A stretch of DNA of 64,000 bases, from contig CM060180.1 in NCBI GenBank assembly GCA_030549775.1, positions 30,757,090 through 30,821,089 on the forward strand, in the 5' to 3' direction. The notes under the pieces are model-generated. The model was not told where the DNA came from. It saw only the letters and a program-made list of their open reading frames with translations, and searched no databases. Position 1 is the first letter of the stretch; each line of letters begins with the position of its first letter. This document shows positions 47,791 through 59,374 of this stretch, in pieces. A program made the translations under genes and the position numbers. Origin of the DNA: Tamarix chinensis. Its lineage: Eukaryota > Streptophyta > Magnoliopsida > Caryophyllales > Tamaricaceae.

Positions 47791-49559
47791 TGGAGGGTTA
47801 TTGGTAAATGTTTTTAATTATATTGATTAGATAACATATTAGATTTTTTTATATTTTTATTGAATTTATTTATAATATATTAAATATTTTATATTTTTAT
47901 TAGATTTATTTAGTCTGCTAAATTTTATAGAATATCTTGGATACATTTTGGTGGGATTATAATTTTGGGGGCTTGTCTTGGGTTAAAGATTTCAAAAAAA
48001 AAAAGTGTAGCGGCAGATGGGTAAGTGATTACTGGTGGGATTAATTTTGTAAGATACCATTGTTAATTGGATAATTAAGTGTATTTAGTTGTTATATTAT
48101 ACTAAACTACTACTAGTAATTAATAAGATTATTGTTGATGTATTTTGACTTTATAAATATTTAGCAATTATTTTAATTATTAAAATAGAGGATTAGTTTA
48201 AGAGATTGTATTTTAGTTATAAGGTTAGATATATATACATATATCTTTGGTTATCATAATATGGGTTGATATTATAATATCTAGCAATTATATAATTCTA
48301 ATTTACTTTTATTTCTGTGATTACTTATTAACTACGATTCATATACTTAATTTTAATTGATGTATTTTTATTATTGAAATTCAGATGAGTTGTAGACAAG
48401 ATAGAGTACTAGATAGGACCAAAGATTGTCATATTACTACTTTTTCACGATGTAATACAAATGTTACAGAACAACCTACTCTAATATCTTACTTGAGAAG
48501 TCTAGAAAAAACTCTTGCCAGAAGATTATGATAATGTAAAAAAGCTGGCCAACAAGAATTGGAAGAAGCTTCAAAACAACAAGAATATGAAGAAGCTACC
48601 GAACAAACAATGTATAGTCATTAGGCTCCTACCATTCCAACACTTGTCGACTATGTAGGTCGTCCATCATTTATGACCAATGTAGGTATTTTGGGATATG
48701 GAGGTTCGAGGTATAGAGGTTTTCCATTATCTACAGGATATGTAGATTTTTTTACATCACCTACACCGACTAATATAGGAGTACCATCATCCTCATATTA
48801 TCCAACTGTTGTAGGTGATTTTAGGCCATCATTGGATTTGTCAGCATTATTAACCCACATGAGTGATCAACCATCCTCATCAACATATGTACATCATGAT
48901 GATGATGATAGGGATGATGGTGATTTTAACACCCCCAAAATTTATAGTTAAAATTTTCATTTGTTATGGAAAATCATGTACTAAAAACGGGGAGTACTAC
49001 CACTGTGATCAATACAAGATCGACCCCTAGGCAATATTATACCAACCATAAGGATAAATGTACTACAATTATTAACATGAATAATCAATAAAAATCATAA
49101 TAGTTCAACATTCGTAAATAAAGCCAGAGTATGCAAATGCCAGGGTTAATACATAACAGAATTTTAGTACAAACAAAATCCACTATGAGGGAAATAAAAA
49201 CGATAAGAAAACAAAAAAAGACAAGTCTGGAGGACACCCTCCTAGACCCCATATCAAATACATCAAGTCATCACTCAGTCCCGCCCAAGGCATTATAAGC
49301 ATTGAAATCATCATAGGCATCATCTCCTACCTACACATACTTAGGAGGGGTCACTGCTCGTGGGAATGAGTAGCACCCATGAAAGAAGTGATCGGTATGC
49401 TACGTACCGAGGCAAGTAACCATATGGCTAAGACATAGCATAACATATGAAAGGCAGATAATGCATGTAATAAACCAAACATGTTCATCACCATTATTAG
49501 AATTTAAACCATTAATACTGTCTTTACACATCTCTTGAATTATATCCAAGTGAGCACAA

Positions 49560-49836
49560 GAATCCCATTGTTATAGCCAGTGGAACAGAAATAACTACTC
49601 TAAGGTAAAACACACATGGCCACTATTATAGTGGGTGACCCAGAAATACTACTTCAGGGTAGAACACACATGACCGCTATTATAATCGGTGGACCGAAAA
49701 TCATCCTAACCTAGCTCCGACCCACGTGGTGCTCCACTATAAGTAATTAGTGTCTTTTCCATGATTTATTACCATCCAAGGTTTGGTTTATTGAGCTCAG
49801 AACCCCCACTATTATAGCCGATGGAACGGAGATACT
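49560..49836 (-). repeat. Hairpin-forming repeats of L9, part 1
   Basis: CACTATTATAG(C/T)(C/G)GGTGGA-type units occur at 49570, 49620, 49672 and 49808, with AGGGTA(A/G)AACACAC between them. They are the reverse complement of the L6/L10 units. The array is interrupted at 49837 by L10 and resumes at 54550. Confidence 0.75.
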
Positions 49837-50893
49837 TGAAATGTCCCGAAAAATTCTAATCTAAAATATTATATTTAAATGAGTTTTTATCATAAAGATT
49901 AATTAAATTAATTATTTTAATGAAAATAAAAAGGAAATTAATTAGGGAAAATCAAGAATAAATTTATAAGTATGTTAATTAAGAGAAATTGGGTATTTTA
50001 GTTAATTAAGGATTTGTATTTTAGAAATTAACTAAATAAATTATTTTATTTAAAATAATGAGGAGAAAATAGTTTCAAATTAATGTTAATTTTATAAATA
50101 AATTAATGGAAGAAAATTAGGGTGTTTTGCTAATTAAAATGGAATTTATGGATAATATTTTAAATATCCTAATTTAGCCTAAAAAGGGATTTAAATATTA
50201 TTTTATTTAAATATTATTATTTTTAAATATCCTAAATATTTAGATTAATTTAATTGGGCCTAACCTATTTTATTTCTTCTTTCCTTTTTTTCTTTTTTTC
50301 TTTTTCTTTCTTCCTTTTTCCTTTTCTTTTTCTTTCTTTTTCTTCTTTTTCTTTTTCCTCTTCTTCTCGCCGAACTGGGCCAGCTCGCGGCCCAGTTCCC
50401 CTTTTTCTTTTCTTCTTCTTCTTCGGCACGGCCCAGCCCGCGCGGCGCCCTTCGTCGCCCTTCCAACGTTGAGTTTTGGCTCCGTTTCCTCCGAAGCTCG
50501 TCGTTTCATTTAAAACCTTACCTCGTCGCGCCCGACCGGCCCGGTTCTTCCTTTTTCTTTTCTTTCCCGGCCGACTCGACCGCCTCCCTCTCTTCTTCCT
50601 TCTTCCTCCTTCCTCCTCCGTCGACGTTGCTGCACCTTTCGACCTCATTAATGGCTTCTCCGGCTACGGTGAATAATACCGGCCGTTTCTTGTCTCATTG
50701 TCTTCCTCTTAACTCCATAAATAACTTCATATAATTATTTGACGTTAACTCTCGGCCGTTTCTCCTCCCCAACCTTTCGAAACCCCGAAGCCAACCAAAC
50801 GTCGACCGACCGTTTACAGCCACCGGCCACCCAAATTATTGCAATTAAAACTTCCATGTCGACCTCCAGCTCCTCATTATCCATTCCAACATC

Positions 50894-50901
50894 TATAAAT
50901 A
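50894..50901 (+). promoter_or_regulatory. TATA box of L10
   Basis: TATAAATAGCC at 1057 bp from the element start, inside the C-rich block. Confidence 0.6.
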
Positions 50902-51429
50902 GCCTTGTTATAGGAGTTTTTAGAGTTTTTTTCTTCCCCGAAACCCTCGGCCCGAGCTGCCGCCACCCCAACTTCAGACGCCTCTTCCGACGCCTTCGGC
51001 CAACATCAGCGCCACCGAAACATTCCATTCTATTCCCTGAAATTTCCTCTAGTTAACCAAACTATTTTTACCTCTTGATTTTTCTTTTACGAGCCTCAAT
51101 AATCATGCAAAATTAGATGCTCGTTTTCGCCGGAATTTTGACCCCGAAGCCTTAAACCGCCTTCCACCGCTGTGCGCCGCCACCTTTGGCTGCACCACCA
51201 CCATCATTTTGTCCCTCTCCTCCTGGGCAACAATAAACACCTCTTATATCACCTCAATTCTCCCTATCTTTTTCCCAACATCCATCTTTCTCTTTGTTCT
51301 TCTAATTTTCCGGCCGCCGCCGCCGTGAACCACCGCCGATGCCACCTATCCCCACCAGCTTAAGGTTGAACCCTAGACCCTCTCAACCATTTTCCATATT
51401 ATTATAAGCCTTGATTTAATTTATTTCAA

Positions 51430-51899
51430 TTATTTGCATATAATTACCATTATTATTATTCTTAATATTTATATTCTTAATATGTTTTATTATTATTTGA
51501 TGAGAAATTTTATTCTGAATTGTACTTGCAGGGTGGAGAGTGGTAATAAAACAATATTATAGTTAGTTTCGAATTTTAAGTTATTAATTGAATTATTATA
51601 GGATTATTATCATTCTTCTTCTTATTATTATTATTAATATTATAATTATTAGAATAATTATTATTATCATTTTATTAATTATTCTGGAAAATCTTAGGCC
51701 CTAATTTTGTATTAACATTTGCACTTATTTATTTTAGTATTATTATTTCTACTGTTATTATAACCATTAATATTATTATTATTATTATCTTTATTATTTT
51801 AATGTTATTATATATGTTAGTAATTTTATTATTAATATTAAATAAGTGGTAAGTCATTAGTTATAAGTAGGGTCGAAACCCCACTTTAAATTTTAAAGC

Positions 51900-51936
<37 letters not shown>

Positions 51937-52020
51937 TGTTATTATTATTTATATTCTCGTTGATAGTAATTTTATTAATTTTGATATTATTATATTAGTA
52001 TCATTATTATTATTAGGGTA
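51430..52020. repeat. ATT-type tracts in L10
   Basis: Impure TTATTATTA sequence throughout, with a pure (ATT)n run at about 51900-51933. It is in the same position as in L6, L9 and L11. Confidence 0.85.
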
Positions 52021-52114
52021 AAGTCTTTAACCCTACATTACCAAGGTTTATAATATCTCTATTATTTTTATGTCTTTAGCAAAGTTAGAATTTTGTTAAG
52101 GTTATTTTATTAGT

Positions 52115-52180
52115 ATGTTATTAATTGGTCGAAGCCCTAATGAGGCGTAGGAACGTGCTCCAAGACCGGTGTCGTTTCAG
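52115..52180 (+). other. Mini-exon-like conserved block of L10 (66 bp)
   Basis: Preceded by ATTTTATTAG, ending GTCGTTTCAG before GTAAGG. It shares GGCGTAGGAACGTGCTCCAA and GACCGGTGTCG with L6. Confidence 0.55.
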
Positions 52181-53466
52181 GTAAGGGGTGCTAAGGCCTT
52201 TTATGTGCTAATGTGCATTGTGTAATTCATATGCTATGCATTCTATGTTTATGATTATTAATTATGCCGTATATGCTATGACATGGAGTTGAAGTATGTT
52301 AACGTATGGCATGTGTATTATTTGTGTATGACCCTGTAAGACATGCATGTGAGGACGTTGATATGATTTTATGTGGGAGAAAGGATGAAAAAGGAGGATG
52401 GAGAAAGAAGTTGATTAAGGGATGTGAGTTGACCTATGTATTCCATTGATTCATGAGTAAAGGAATAAAATGGAGAATTTTAGGGTTTCGTGTGTGAGAA
52501 TCTGATTTATGATTTTTGAGGTTTTGTATGGAGAATATAATTTATGGCTTTATATGGGGAAGTTTAATTTATGGTTTGTATGGTTTTGTGGTAAACAATA
52601 TAATTTATGATGATATATGGTAGAATTGAATTTATGGTTTGTTAGGGAGAATCTAATTTATGATTTGTTTTGGGGAATCCAATTAATCCAAATTATGGTT
52701 TTGCTTGGGAGATTCTAATTTATGATTTTATGTGAGAGAATCTAACTTATAGTCTTGTATGGGAGAATATAATTTGTGGTTATGAAAGGGGAGAATCTAA
52801 TCAATTGTATTATGTGGAAAAATCTTTGGGTTTTATATGAGTTGAATCCTTGTGTTGGTATGGATTGAATTTAGGGTTTTGTGTGAATGAATCTTTGGGA
52901 TGTATATGGTTTGAATCTAGGGTTTGGTATGAATGAATCTTTGGGTTATGTGGATTGAATTTAGGGTTTTGTATGATGAGGTTTTGGGTTTTACATAATG
53001 GTTAATGTTTGCATGGTTGAAATTAGGGTTTCACATGGAATTTTAGGGTTTGCATGAAAAAGGTTCGAAGGTTAGTATGGGGAGATTAATGTCTGCATGG
53101 GTATGAAATTTATGTGTGGAAAGTTAATTTGGGATGTAAGGAAGGTAATGTAAGTGTTGTTTGGGTGTTTGAGCACTTGGGATGAAAAATAGCATGTGGA
53201 GCAAATTAAGGGTACGAAGGAGACTAAATTAGGGTTTTGGGATAAAACCCTAGAGTGAGATGTGAAGTAGAATTGGAGGATAAGTGTAAAGGGAGCGATC
53301 CATGCATGGCTAGGGTTTGGTGGTAGCATATGTGTATGTGGTGATTAAAGATGATGATGAATATGAAATTTATGATTTATGATTCGTGCATGTGCATGAT
53401 GAAAGCCTTTGAATAAGATACTTAATACATTAATCACGTAAAGTGGAAGATGTTGAGACGGGCCCA

Positions 53467-53800
53467 GACCGATCCACCGGCATAATAGTGGCAGGGAATG
53501 TTTTCCCTCGCGACCGATCCACCGGCTAAAATAGTGGCAGGGCATGTACCCTCGCGACCGATCCACCGGCTATAATAGTGGGGGATCCCGAGCTCAACAA
53601 AACAAAATGTTATATGTTGAAAGATATGGGAAGACACTAATCACTTAAAGTGGAACACCGTACGAGAAGGGGCCAGACCGATCCACCGGCTATAATAGTG
53701 GCAGGGTATGTTACCCTCGCGACCGATCCACCGGCTAAAATAGTGGTAGGGAACGTTTCCCTCGCGACCGATCCACCGGCAAAAATAGTGGGGCTCCCGT
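53467..53800 (+). repeat. Paired-hairpin tandem repeats of L10, two blocks of three 45 bp units
   Basis: GACCGATCC starts at 53467, 53512, 53556, 53676, 53721 and 53766. Each unit has the inverted pair CCAC..GTGG in CCACCGGCTATAATAGTGG. Most are followed by a second one: AGGGAATGTTTTCCCT, AGGGCATGTACCCT, AGGGTATGTTACCCT, AGGGAACGTTTCCCT. Changes in the second arm match changes in the first. The blocks are separated by a spacer with AGACACTAATCACTTAAAG, also present in L6 and L11. Confidence 0.9.
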
Positions 53801-54000
53801 AATCGTATGGACTTGAATAAAAGTATGGTGTGACATGATTCCTGATAAGAGATAAACTAAGTAATTGAATTGGATTATATACATATGGGCCTTTATACTT
53901 TTACTTGGATGATCACATGAATTATCTTCTCATGTTTATGATCTTTTATCTGCATGGATTGTGTGTTTATGTGTCGGCCTTAGTACTCGGTTACCTTACT

Positions 54001-54017
54001 CAGTACGTAGCGTACTG
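54001..54017. other. Conserved palindrome in L10
   Basis: CAGTACGTAGCGTACTG, 7 bp arms around TAG. Versions are at 58941-58955 in L11 (AGTACGCAGCATACT), in L9 (GCTACGTACC, near 49400) and in L12 (GTACGCTACGTACTG, near 63039). It is followed by GGGTGTTGCTCATTCCCAC. Confidence 0.7.
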
Positions 54018-54379
54018 ATCACCCTTTCCATGGGTGTTGCTCATTCCCACGAGTAGTATGCCTTCTGAATTTATGCAGGTGGGCGAGATATCCGTTGGGG
54101 CTAAGTGTTGAGCGTGTTTGGCTTGAAGTTCGAGAGTGTTGTGACCGTATTCATTCTTTACCCGATTTCATTCCTTTTGTTATTTCTTTGGTGTAGTATT
54201 TACCATTTTCTGATTCATTACTCGATTGAGTATTTTAATGAACCTTTTATCGATTGTAAGTTTAATTCTCTTTTGGAAATGAATTACATTTTTTGATGCG
54301 TACTCTGATTTTGTTTTACAACCGTTTAATGCTTATTTTGAAATTGGATTGTATTGATTATTTCTTTTCTTAGCCTTAG

Positions 54380-54425
54380 CACTTGGTACTGGAACGGTCG
54401 GAGAGAACCGGTCTGGTACTAAGTG
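54380..54425 (+). other. Terminal hairpin of L10
   Basis: CACTTGGTACTGG and CTGGTACTAAGTG. All 13 positions pair in plus-strand RNA if three G-U wobbles are allowed, around a 20-base loop. It ends 96 bp from the terminus. Confidence 0.75.
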
Positions 54426-54549
54426 TGGCGGTAACATTTCCAGAATTCACGGGTTTTAAGTACTTCTAATTTAATTGATTCCGCTTTTAAGAAAAAAAAT
54501 AGTGAATTTTGGGGTGTTACACTATTATAGCCGATGGAACGGAGATACT

Positions 54550-54712
54550 ACTCCAGGGTAAAACGCACTTGATCACTATTATAGCCGGTGGACTAAGAAA
54601 ACTACTCCAGAGCATAATGCACTTGGCTATTATTATATTTGGTGGATTGGTCTCTAGGGCAAGAATGCTCCTAGCCACTATTATTGCTAGTGGAATAGAA
54701 ATCATCCTAACC
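54550..54712 (-). repeat. Hairpin-forming repeats of L9, part 2
   Basis: Continuation of the L9 array after L10: CACTATTATAGCCGGTGGA, GCTATTATTATATTTGGTGGA and CACTATTATTGCTAGTGGA units at about 50 bp spacing. Confidence 0.75.
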
Positions 54713-55907
54713 TAGACCCGACTCAATAATCTTTCACTTTAAGTAATTGGTATTTTATTTGTATCTTATCCCATAAGTAAACCCCAACTAGACACCAATG
54801 GACTTCCCGACTAATTATCACTCTTCCACCCTAGACTTCCTGAATGACTTTGTCCCATAGCATGGGACCTCTACACTCCTCAAGACTCTAAGACCTCCTT
54901 TTTACCTTCTACCCTACTCACCATGAATCCAATGCCTCTTTACATGTGGTTCAAGGCCCACTTTCCCATTTCTCCACCTAGGCTCACCATCGCTTACTAG
55001 GATTTTCCTTGAAACCCTAATCTGGCCTATGTGGCCTTAACCTCTCGTTATCACATATAGCTCATACTTAAAATACCCCAAAAACCCTAACTTAGGAAAT
55101 TATGATAAAATAGGGATTTATTAAATAAAATTATTTTATTAAAATAAGGGGAGTAATTAAGGAAAAATCAAGAAGAAAATAATAAAGAATTTAATTAGGG
55201 AATATTAGGGTATTTTGCTAATTAAAATAGAAATTAGAAAAAATTATCCAAAATATCCTAAATTAATATAAAAAGGAATTTAATTATTATTTTATTTATT
55301 TTTATTATTTTTAAATATTTAAAAATACCAAAATATTCTAAATTCCCCAACCAACCTATTTTTTTCCTTCCTCCTTCTTTTTTTTTTTTTCCTTTTCCAT
55401 CCTTTCTCCTTTTTCTTTTTCTTCCTTCTCCCTCAGATTAGGCCTGCGCCCCCTCGCAACCCAACTCCTCTCCCTCTCTTCTCTCCCCTATGTGGCCCAA
55501 CCTACCTTCCTTTTTCTCTCTGCCTCACCTACCCGGTTTCCTCCTCCTTTTTCTTTCTTTTCTTTTCTTCCCCAGACCGGCTAGCCCACCCGTCCCTTCT
55601 TCTTTCTCCCTATCCTCTCATGCGTTGCAGGTCGACCTATAACTCTGCACCCCGACCTGCCTAGCCACCGTACCATCGACCTGCCACCTCCTTTCTCTTC
55701 CCCGTTCCTTTTCCTTACCAATTCCACCCCGACCTACCCGTACTTGCCCTCACGCATGCCTTCTTCCCTTTCCTTTTTCTCCTCCCGGACCAAACCTACC
55801 CTGCCAAATCGTAGGCTTGTACCAGCCTGCCACCGTCGACTAGCGAGCTCTGTCTCACCTGCTTCCTTGTCCTCTTTCCCTTTTGTCTTATCCTCTCTCC
55901 AATGGCC

Positions 55908-55915
55908 TATAAATA
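55908..55915 (+). promoter_or_regulatory. TATA box of L11
   Basis: GGCCTATAAATACCCCC, 839 bp from the element start, nearly identical to the L6 box and its context. Confidence 0.65.
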
Positions 55916-56551
55916 CCCCCAACTGATCCCCTTCAGCCCTTTTTCCCCTACCTAGAAATTTCAGCCCTCCTTGCGCCACCGCCGCTTCATACATCGTCCC
56001 CGCCTTCGTTCCCCAACACCGCCACATGAAACACTTCCTAAACTCTTCCTTGCATTACCTTCCACCAAACCATATCACTCACTACCCCTAGTTACCCCTG
56101 CACGAGCCACCCCAGCCTTGTAAAGTAGGCTGCCCGATCTACCACTTTGCACTCATCGCCTCTCCTCTCGCTGATGTGCGCCACCTTCTCCGCCATAACC
56201 ACTGCCTCTCCTACCATCCAAACTACATAGAAAAGCCTCCTATACCTTCCCCTACCTTCCTTTCTCCCTTTATCCTCCTCCTTCTCCACCATCTTCAGCC
56301 ACTACCGCAACCGCCACCGGCACCGCCTCCCTTGTTGTGCCAACACCACCACTTCAACCCTCTCAACACAGGGAATCCACCACCACAACCACCCTCTCAC
56401 TCCCCTATTCTAACCCCAAAATTTCACCTCTCCAACTATCCCCTTCCTCCACCGTCGTCGCTGCCACCACCACCACTATGTTGTGTCCTATCCTTCATAA
56501 CCCTTAAGTATAATTAATGTAATTATTATTCTATTTTATTAGTGTTATAAT

Positions 56552-56552
56552 T

Positions 56553-56600
<48 letters not shown>
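56552..56600. repeat. (ATC)n microsatellite in L11
   Basis: About 16 ATC units, passing into impure ATT/GTT tracts up to 56930 with a pure (ATT)n run at about 56873-56912. Confidence 0.95.
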
Positions 56601-56602
<2 letters not shown>

Positions 56603-56872
56603 TATTATTATTATTATCATTATTGCTATTATTATTATGATTAGTATTGTTGTTATTATTAATAACCTTGGCGCTACTAGCATTATTATTACAAATATTA
56701 TTATTATTCGAACTATTATTATTGTTGTTGTTGTTGTTGTTATTTTCATTATCATTATCACTATTAGTATTATTATTATTATCATTATTATTCTTATTAC
56801 TATTAATGTTATTATTAATATCATTATCGTTACTATTCTATTATTACTAGTAATAGTATTATTATGGTTCAA

Positions 56873-56916
<44 letters not shown>

Positions 56917-57170
56917 TATTAATATTAAATTTATTATCTTTAGTATTGTTAATATTGTTGAGAATACCTTATCATGGACCAATATAACTACCTAAACTTA
57001 TTTTAACTAATAATAGCATGATTAACCATTTTGGGAATAATACTCTTATTTGCACTGATAAAGCTACTATTATTATTAATAATCCTAATACTAGGTTATG
57101 ATAAAGGTAAATTAGGAAACAATGATAATGTCGGTAAGAGGAAGTTAACCCTAGTATTTCCCTCTTATAG

Positions 57171-57232
57171 GTGAACCAAATCCAAATCTCAAGGAAGCGT
57201 AGGAGCGTGCTCTAAATCTGGTGTCCTTTTAG
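57171..57232 (+). other. Mini-exon-like conserved block of L11 (62 bp)
   Basis: Preceded by ATTTCCCTCTTATAG and followed by GTAAGG, the same length as in L6. The core AAGCGTAGGAGCGTGCTCTA differs from L6 at a few sites. Confidence 0.6.
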
Positions 57233-58394
57233 GTAAGGATGTGATTAAGGCCTAATATAGGTGCTAATTGCTTTGTATGATGTGTAATGGTATGTTGTGT
57301 ATCTTATATGATTATGACTACTTACTTGTAGCATAGCACAAAGTTAAGGTAAGTTTATGTGTTCTACTTATGGCATGTGTAAAATGATATGTGTGTTGTG
57401 CTTGTGGTGTGTATATATTATGGCCCTTTTTGGACATGCATATTAGAATGCTTTAACGATATGATGTGGGGGTGAAAGGATAAAAAGGGAAATGAGTTGA
57501 CTAAGAGGGAAGTAAGAATGACCTATGGACTTCATGATTTATGGGTGGATAAATAAAAGAATAATATGGACAAAATAAGAGAGTGAAGTAAATCTTGTAT
57601 GGGGAATCTAGGGTTTGCATGGGATGGATGGTGTTTGCATGGGGATGATCCTTACTTGATAAAAGTTGACTTAGGGTTTAAGTAAGGTGAGGGAAGAGTT
57701 GTTGGGATTGATTCGAGTCCATGGGTGAAAAATAGTACGTAGGTTGGTATAAGGGTGCGTGGGGAGCTTGGCTAGGATTTGGGAGGAAAACCCTAAGTGG
57801 AGGTGATTATGGAAGGGAGAAATAATGGATAGGATTGAAGTATGGAATGAGAGGTGAAGAATGTCACATGGAGGGGGTGTGTGTGTCATGTAGAAGTGGG
57901 GATGGTAAGTGAGAGTGATTGGGGGGATAAAATATGAGAAAAGAGAGGTGCTAGGGTTTGGTGGTCACATGTGCAAAATGAGAAGTATAGTGAGATGCTT
58001 GGGGTTAAATCTAAGTGAGGTGATGAGTTGGGGGCAAAGGAACATGAGATGTGTGGAATAGAGAAAGGTTGAGCCATATAGGCCAAATTAGGATTTCCGG
58101 AAGGAAAACCCCAGAGGGCGATAGTGAGTTGACTAAGAGGTATGGAAAAGTGGGCCTCGACCCACGCACCTAGGAGCTGGGTACTCGTGGTAAGTGAGAA
58201 GAAGAGGGAAAGGATGCGTGGACGTATTAGGAAGTATAGAAGTCCCAAGATATGGGACGGGTCCTTTGGGGAGAATAAGAGTAAATGAATTGTGTGAGCG
58301 GGTAGTCCCAAGGATATGCATGTCAAGGGCGGAAATATTTATCAAATAAGACACAAATAAGATACTAATCATTTAAAGAGAAAGATTGTTGAGC

Positions 58395-58755
58395 CGGACC
58401 CATACCAGTCCACTGATGAATAATAGTGGCTAGGAGTTGGGGTGCCCTAAAGATCGGTCCATCGGTGAATAAAAGTGATGAGGAGCGTTCTACCCTGTAT
58501 GTTTTCGGTCTACAAGCTATAATAGTGGAGGATTCTAAGCTCAACAAACCAAACCTAATGATGGTAAACCATAGAAAGATACTATCCACTTATAGTAAAA
58601 CACCATGAGAGTCGGGGTCAAACTGGACCACCGACGAATAATAGTGGCTAGGTGCCTGGTGCCCTTGAGACCGTTGTACCGGTGAATAATAGTGGCCAGG
58701 TGTATTCTATCCTAGGTATTTTCTAATCCATCGACTATAATAGTAGGCTTCCCGT
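58395..58755 (+). repeat. Hairpin-unit array of L11 (decayed)
   Basis: Units such as CCAGTCCACTGATGAATAAT..GTGG, CGGTCCATCGGTGAATAAAAG and CATCGACTATAATAGTAGG fall in two blocks of three, spacing about 46-50 bp, separated by a spacer with GATACTATCCACTTATAGT. Confidence 0.8.
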
Positions 58756-59329
58756 ACTCACATGGTTTGATGATAAGAATGGTGTGAAATGGGAATATTG
58801 ACTAGAGATCTAATGATTAAGTTTAATCGGACTGTATCATGGCCTATACTATTTGCATTGCTTGTATGGTTTATCTATATGATCATGTTTGTATTATATG
58901 CCTTTTTGTGTATGGACTTAGCTGCATGGTTACCTTACCTAGTACGCAGCATACTGGCCACCCGTTTCATGGGTGTTGCTTATTCCCATGAGCAGATGTC
59001 CCTTCTGAGCTTGTGCAGGTAAGAGATATTGTTTTTGATGCCTATGACACCTATGAGGCATCAGGTAGGGCTTAGAGTTAAGTGTATTGGGCTTGACATG
59101 GGGTCCAGAAGCGATGTATATTGGACTCTCTTTGTATCTCTATTTACTTATGCTGTTGTTTTATTGTATTGTGTCTTTTATCCCCTCGAGGAATTTTACT
59201 AAGTACTTTATTCAGGTTGTAATGACTTTTTATCACGCAATCTGATTCTCTTGTTATAAAAATTTTAATTTACTATGAATTTCTGTTTTAAGTGTGCCTA
59301 ATACTCTTGTAAAAATTTTCCTTAGCCTT

Positions 59330-59374
59330 GTGGTTGGTATGAGACTAGCTAGGGGCCGGACTTGTACCGATCAC
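59330..59374 (+). other. Terminal hairpin of L11
   Basis: GTGGTTGGTATGAG (59330-59343) and CTTGTACCGATCAC (59361-59374) pair over 14 positions in plus-strand RNA, ten Watson-Crick and four G-U. The arm sequences differ strongly from those of L6 and L10, although the structure and position are the same. Confidence 0.7.

Larger units (their letters stand above)
49837..54521 (+). mobile_element. Solo LTR L10 (4.69 kb) nested in L9
   Basis: The ends are TGAAATGTCCC and TTTTGGGGTGTTACA. It is flanked by identical 29 bp direct repeats (49808-49836 and 54521-54549, starting ACTATTATAGCC) instead of a 5 bp duplication. Sense order: AT-rich start; C-rich block 50280-51370 with TATAAATA at 50894; ATT tracts 51430-52020; mini-exon-like block 52115-52180; hairpin repeats 53467-53800; palindrome CAGTACGTAGCGTACTG 54001-54017; CAG acceptor-like site 54078; terminal hairpin 54380-54425. 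It is rich in CpG and probably recent. No coding domain is present. Confidence 0.85.

Noticed and set aside
53467..53800. CRISPR-like array
   Set aside because: Spacers are variants of one sequence, not unique; the array is part of LTR L10.
56531..56987. ORFs rich in Ile, Leu and Met that look like membrane proteins
   Set aside because: They are translations of ATC/ATT trinucleotide tracts in L11.
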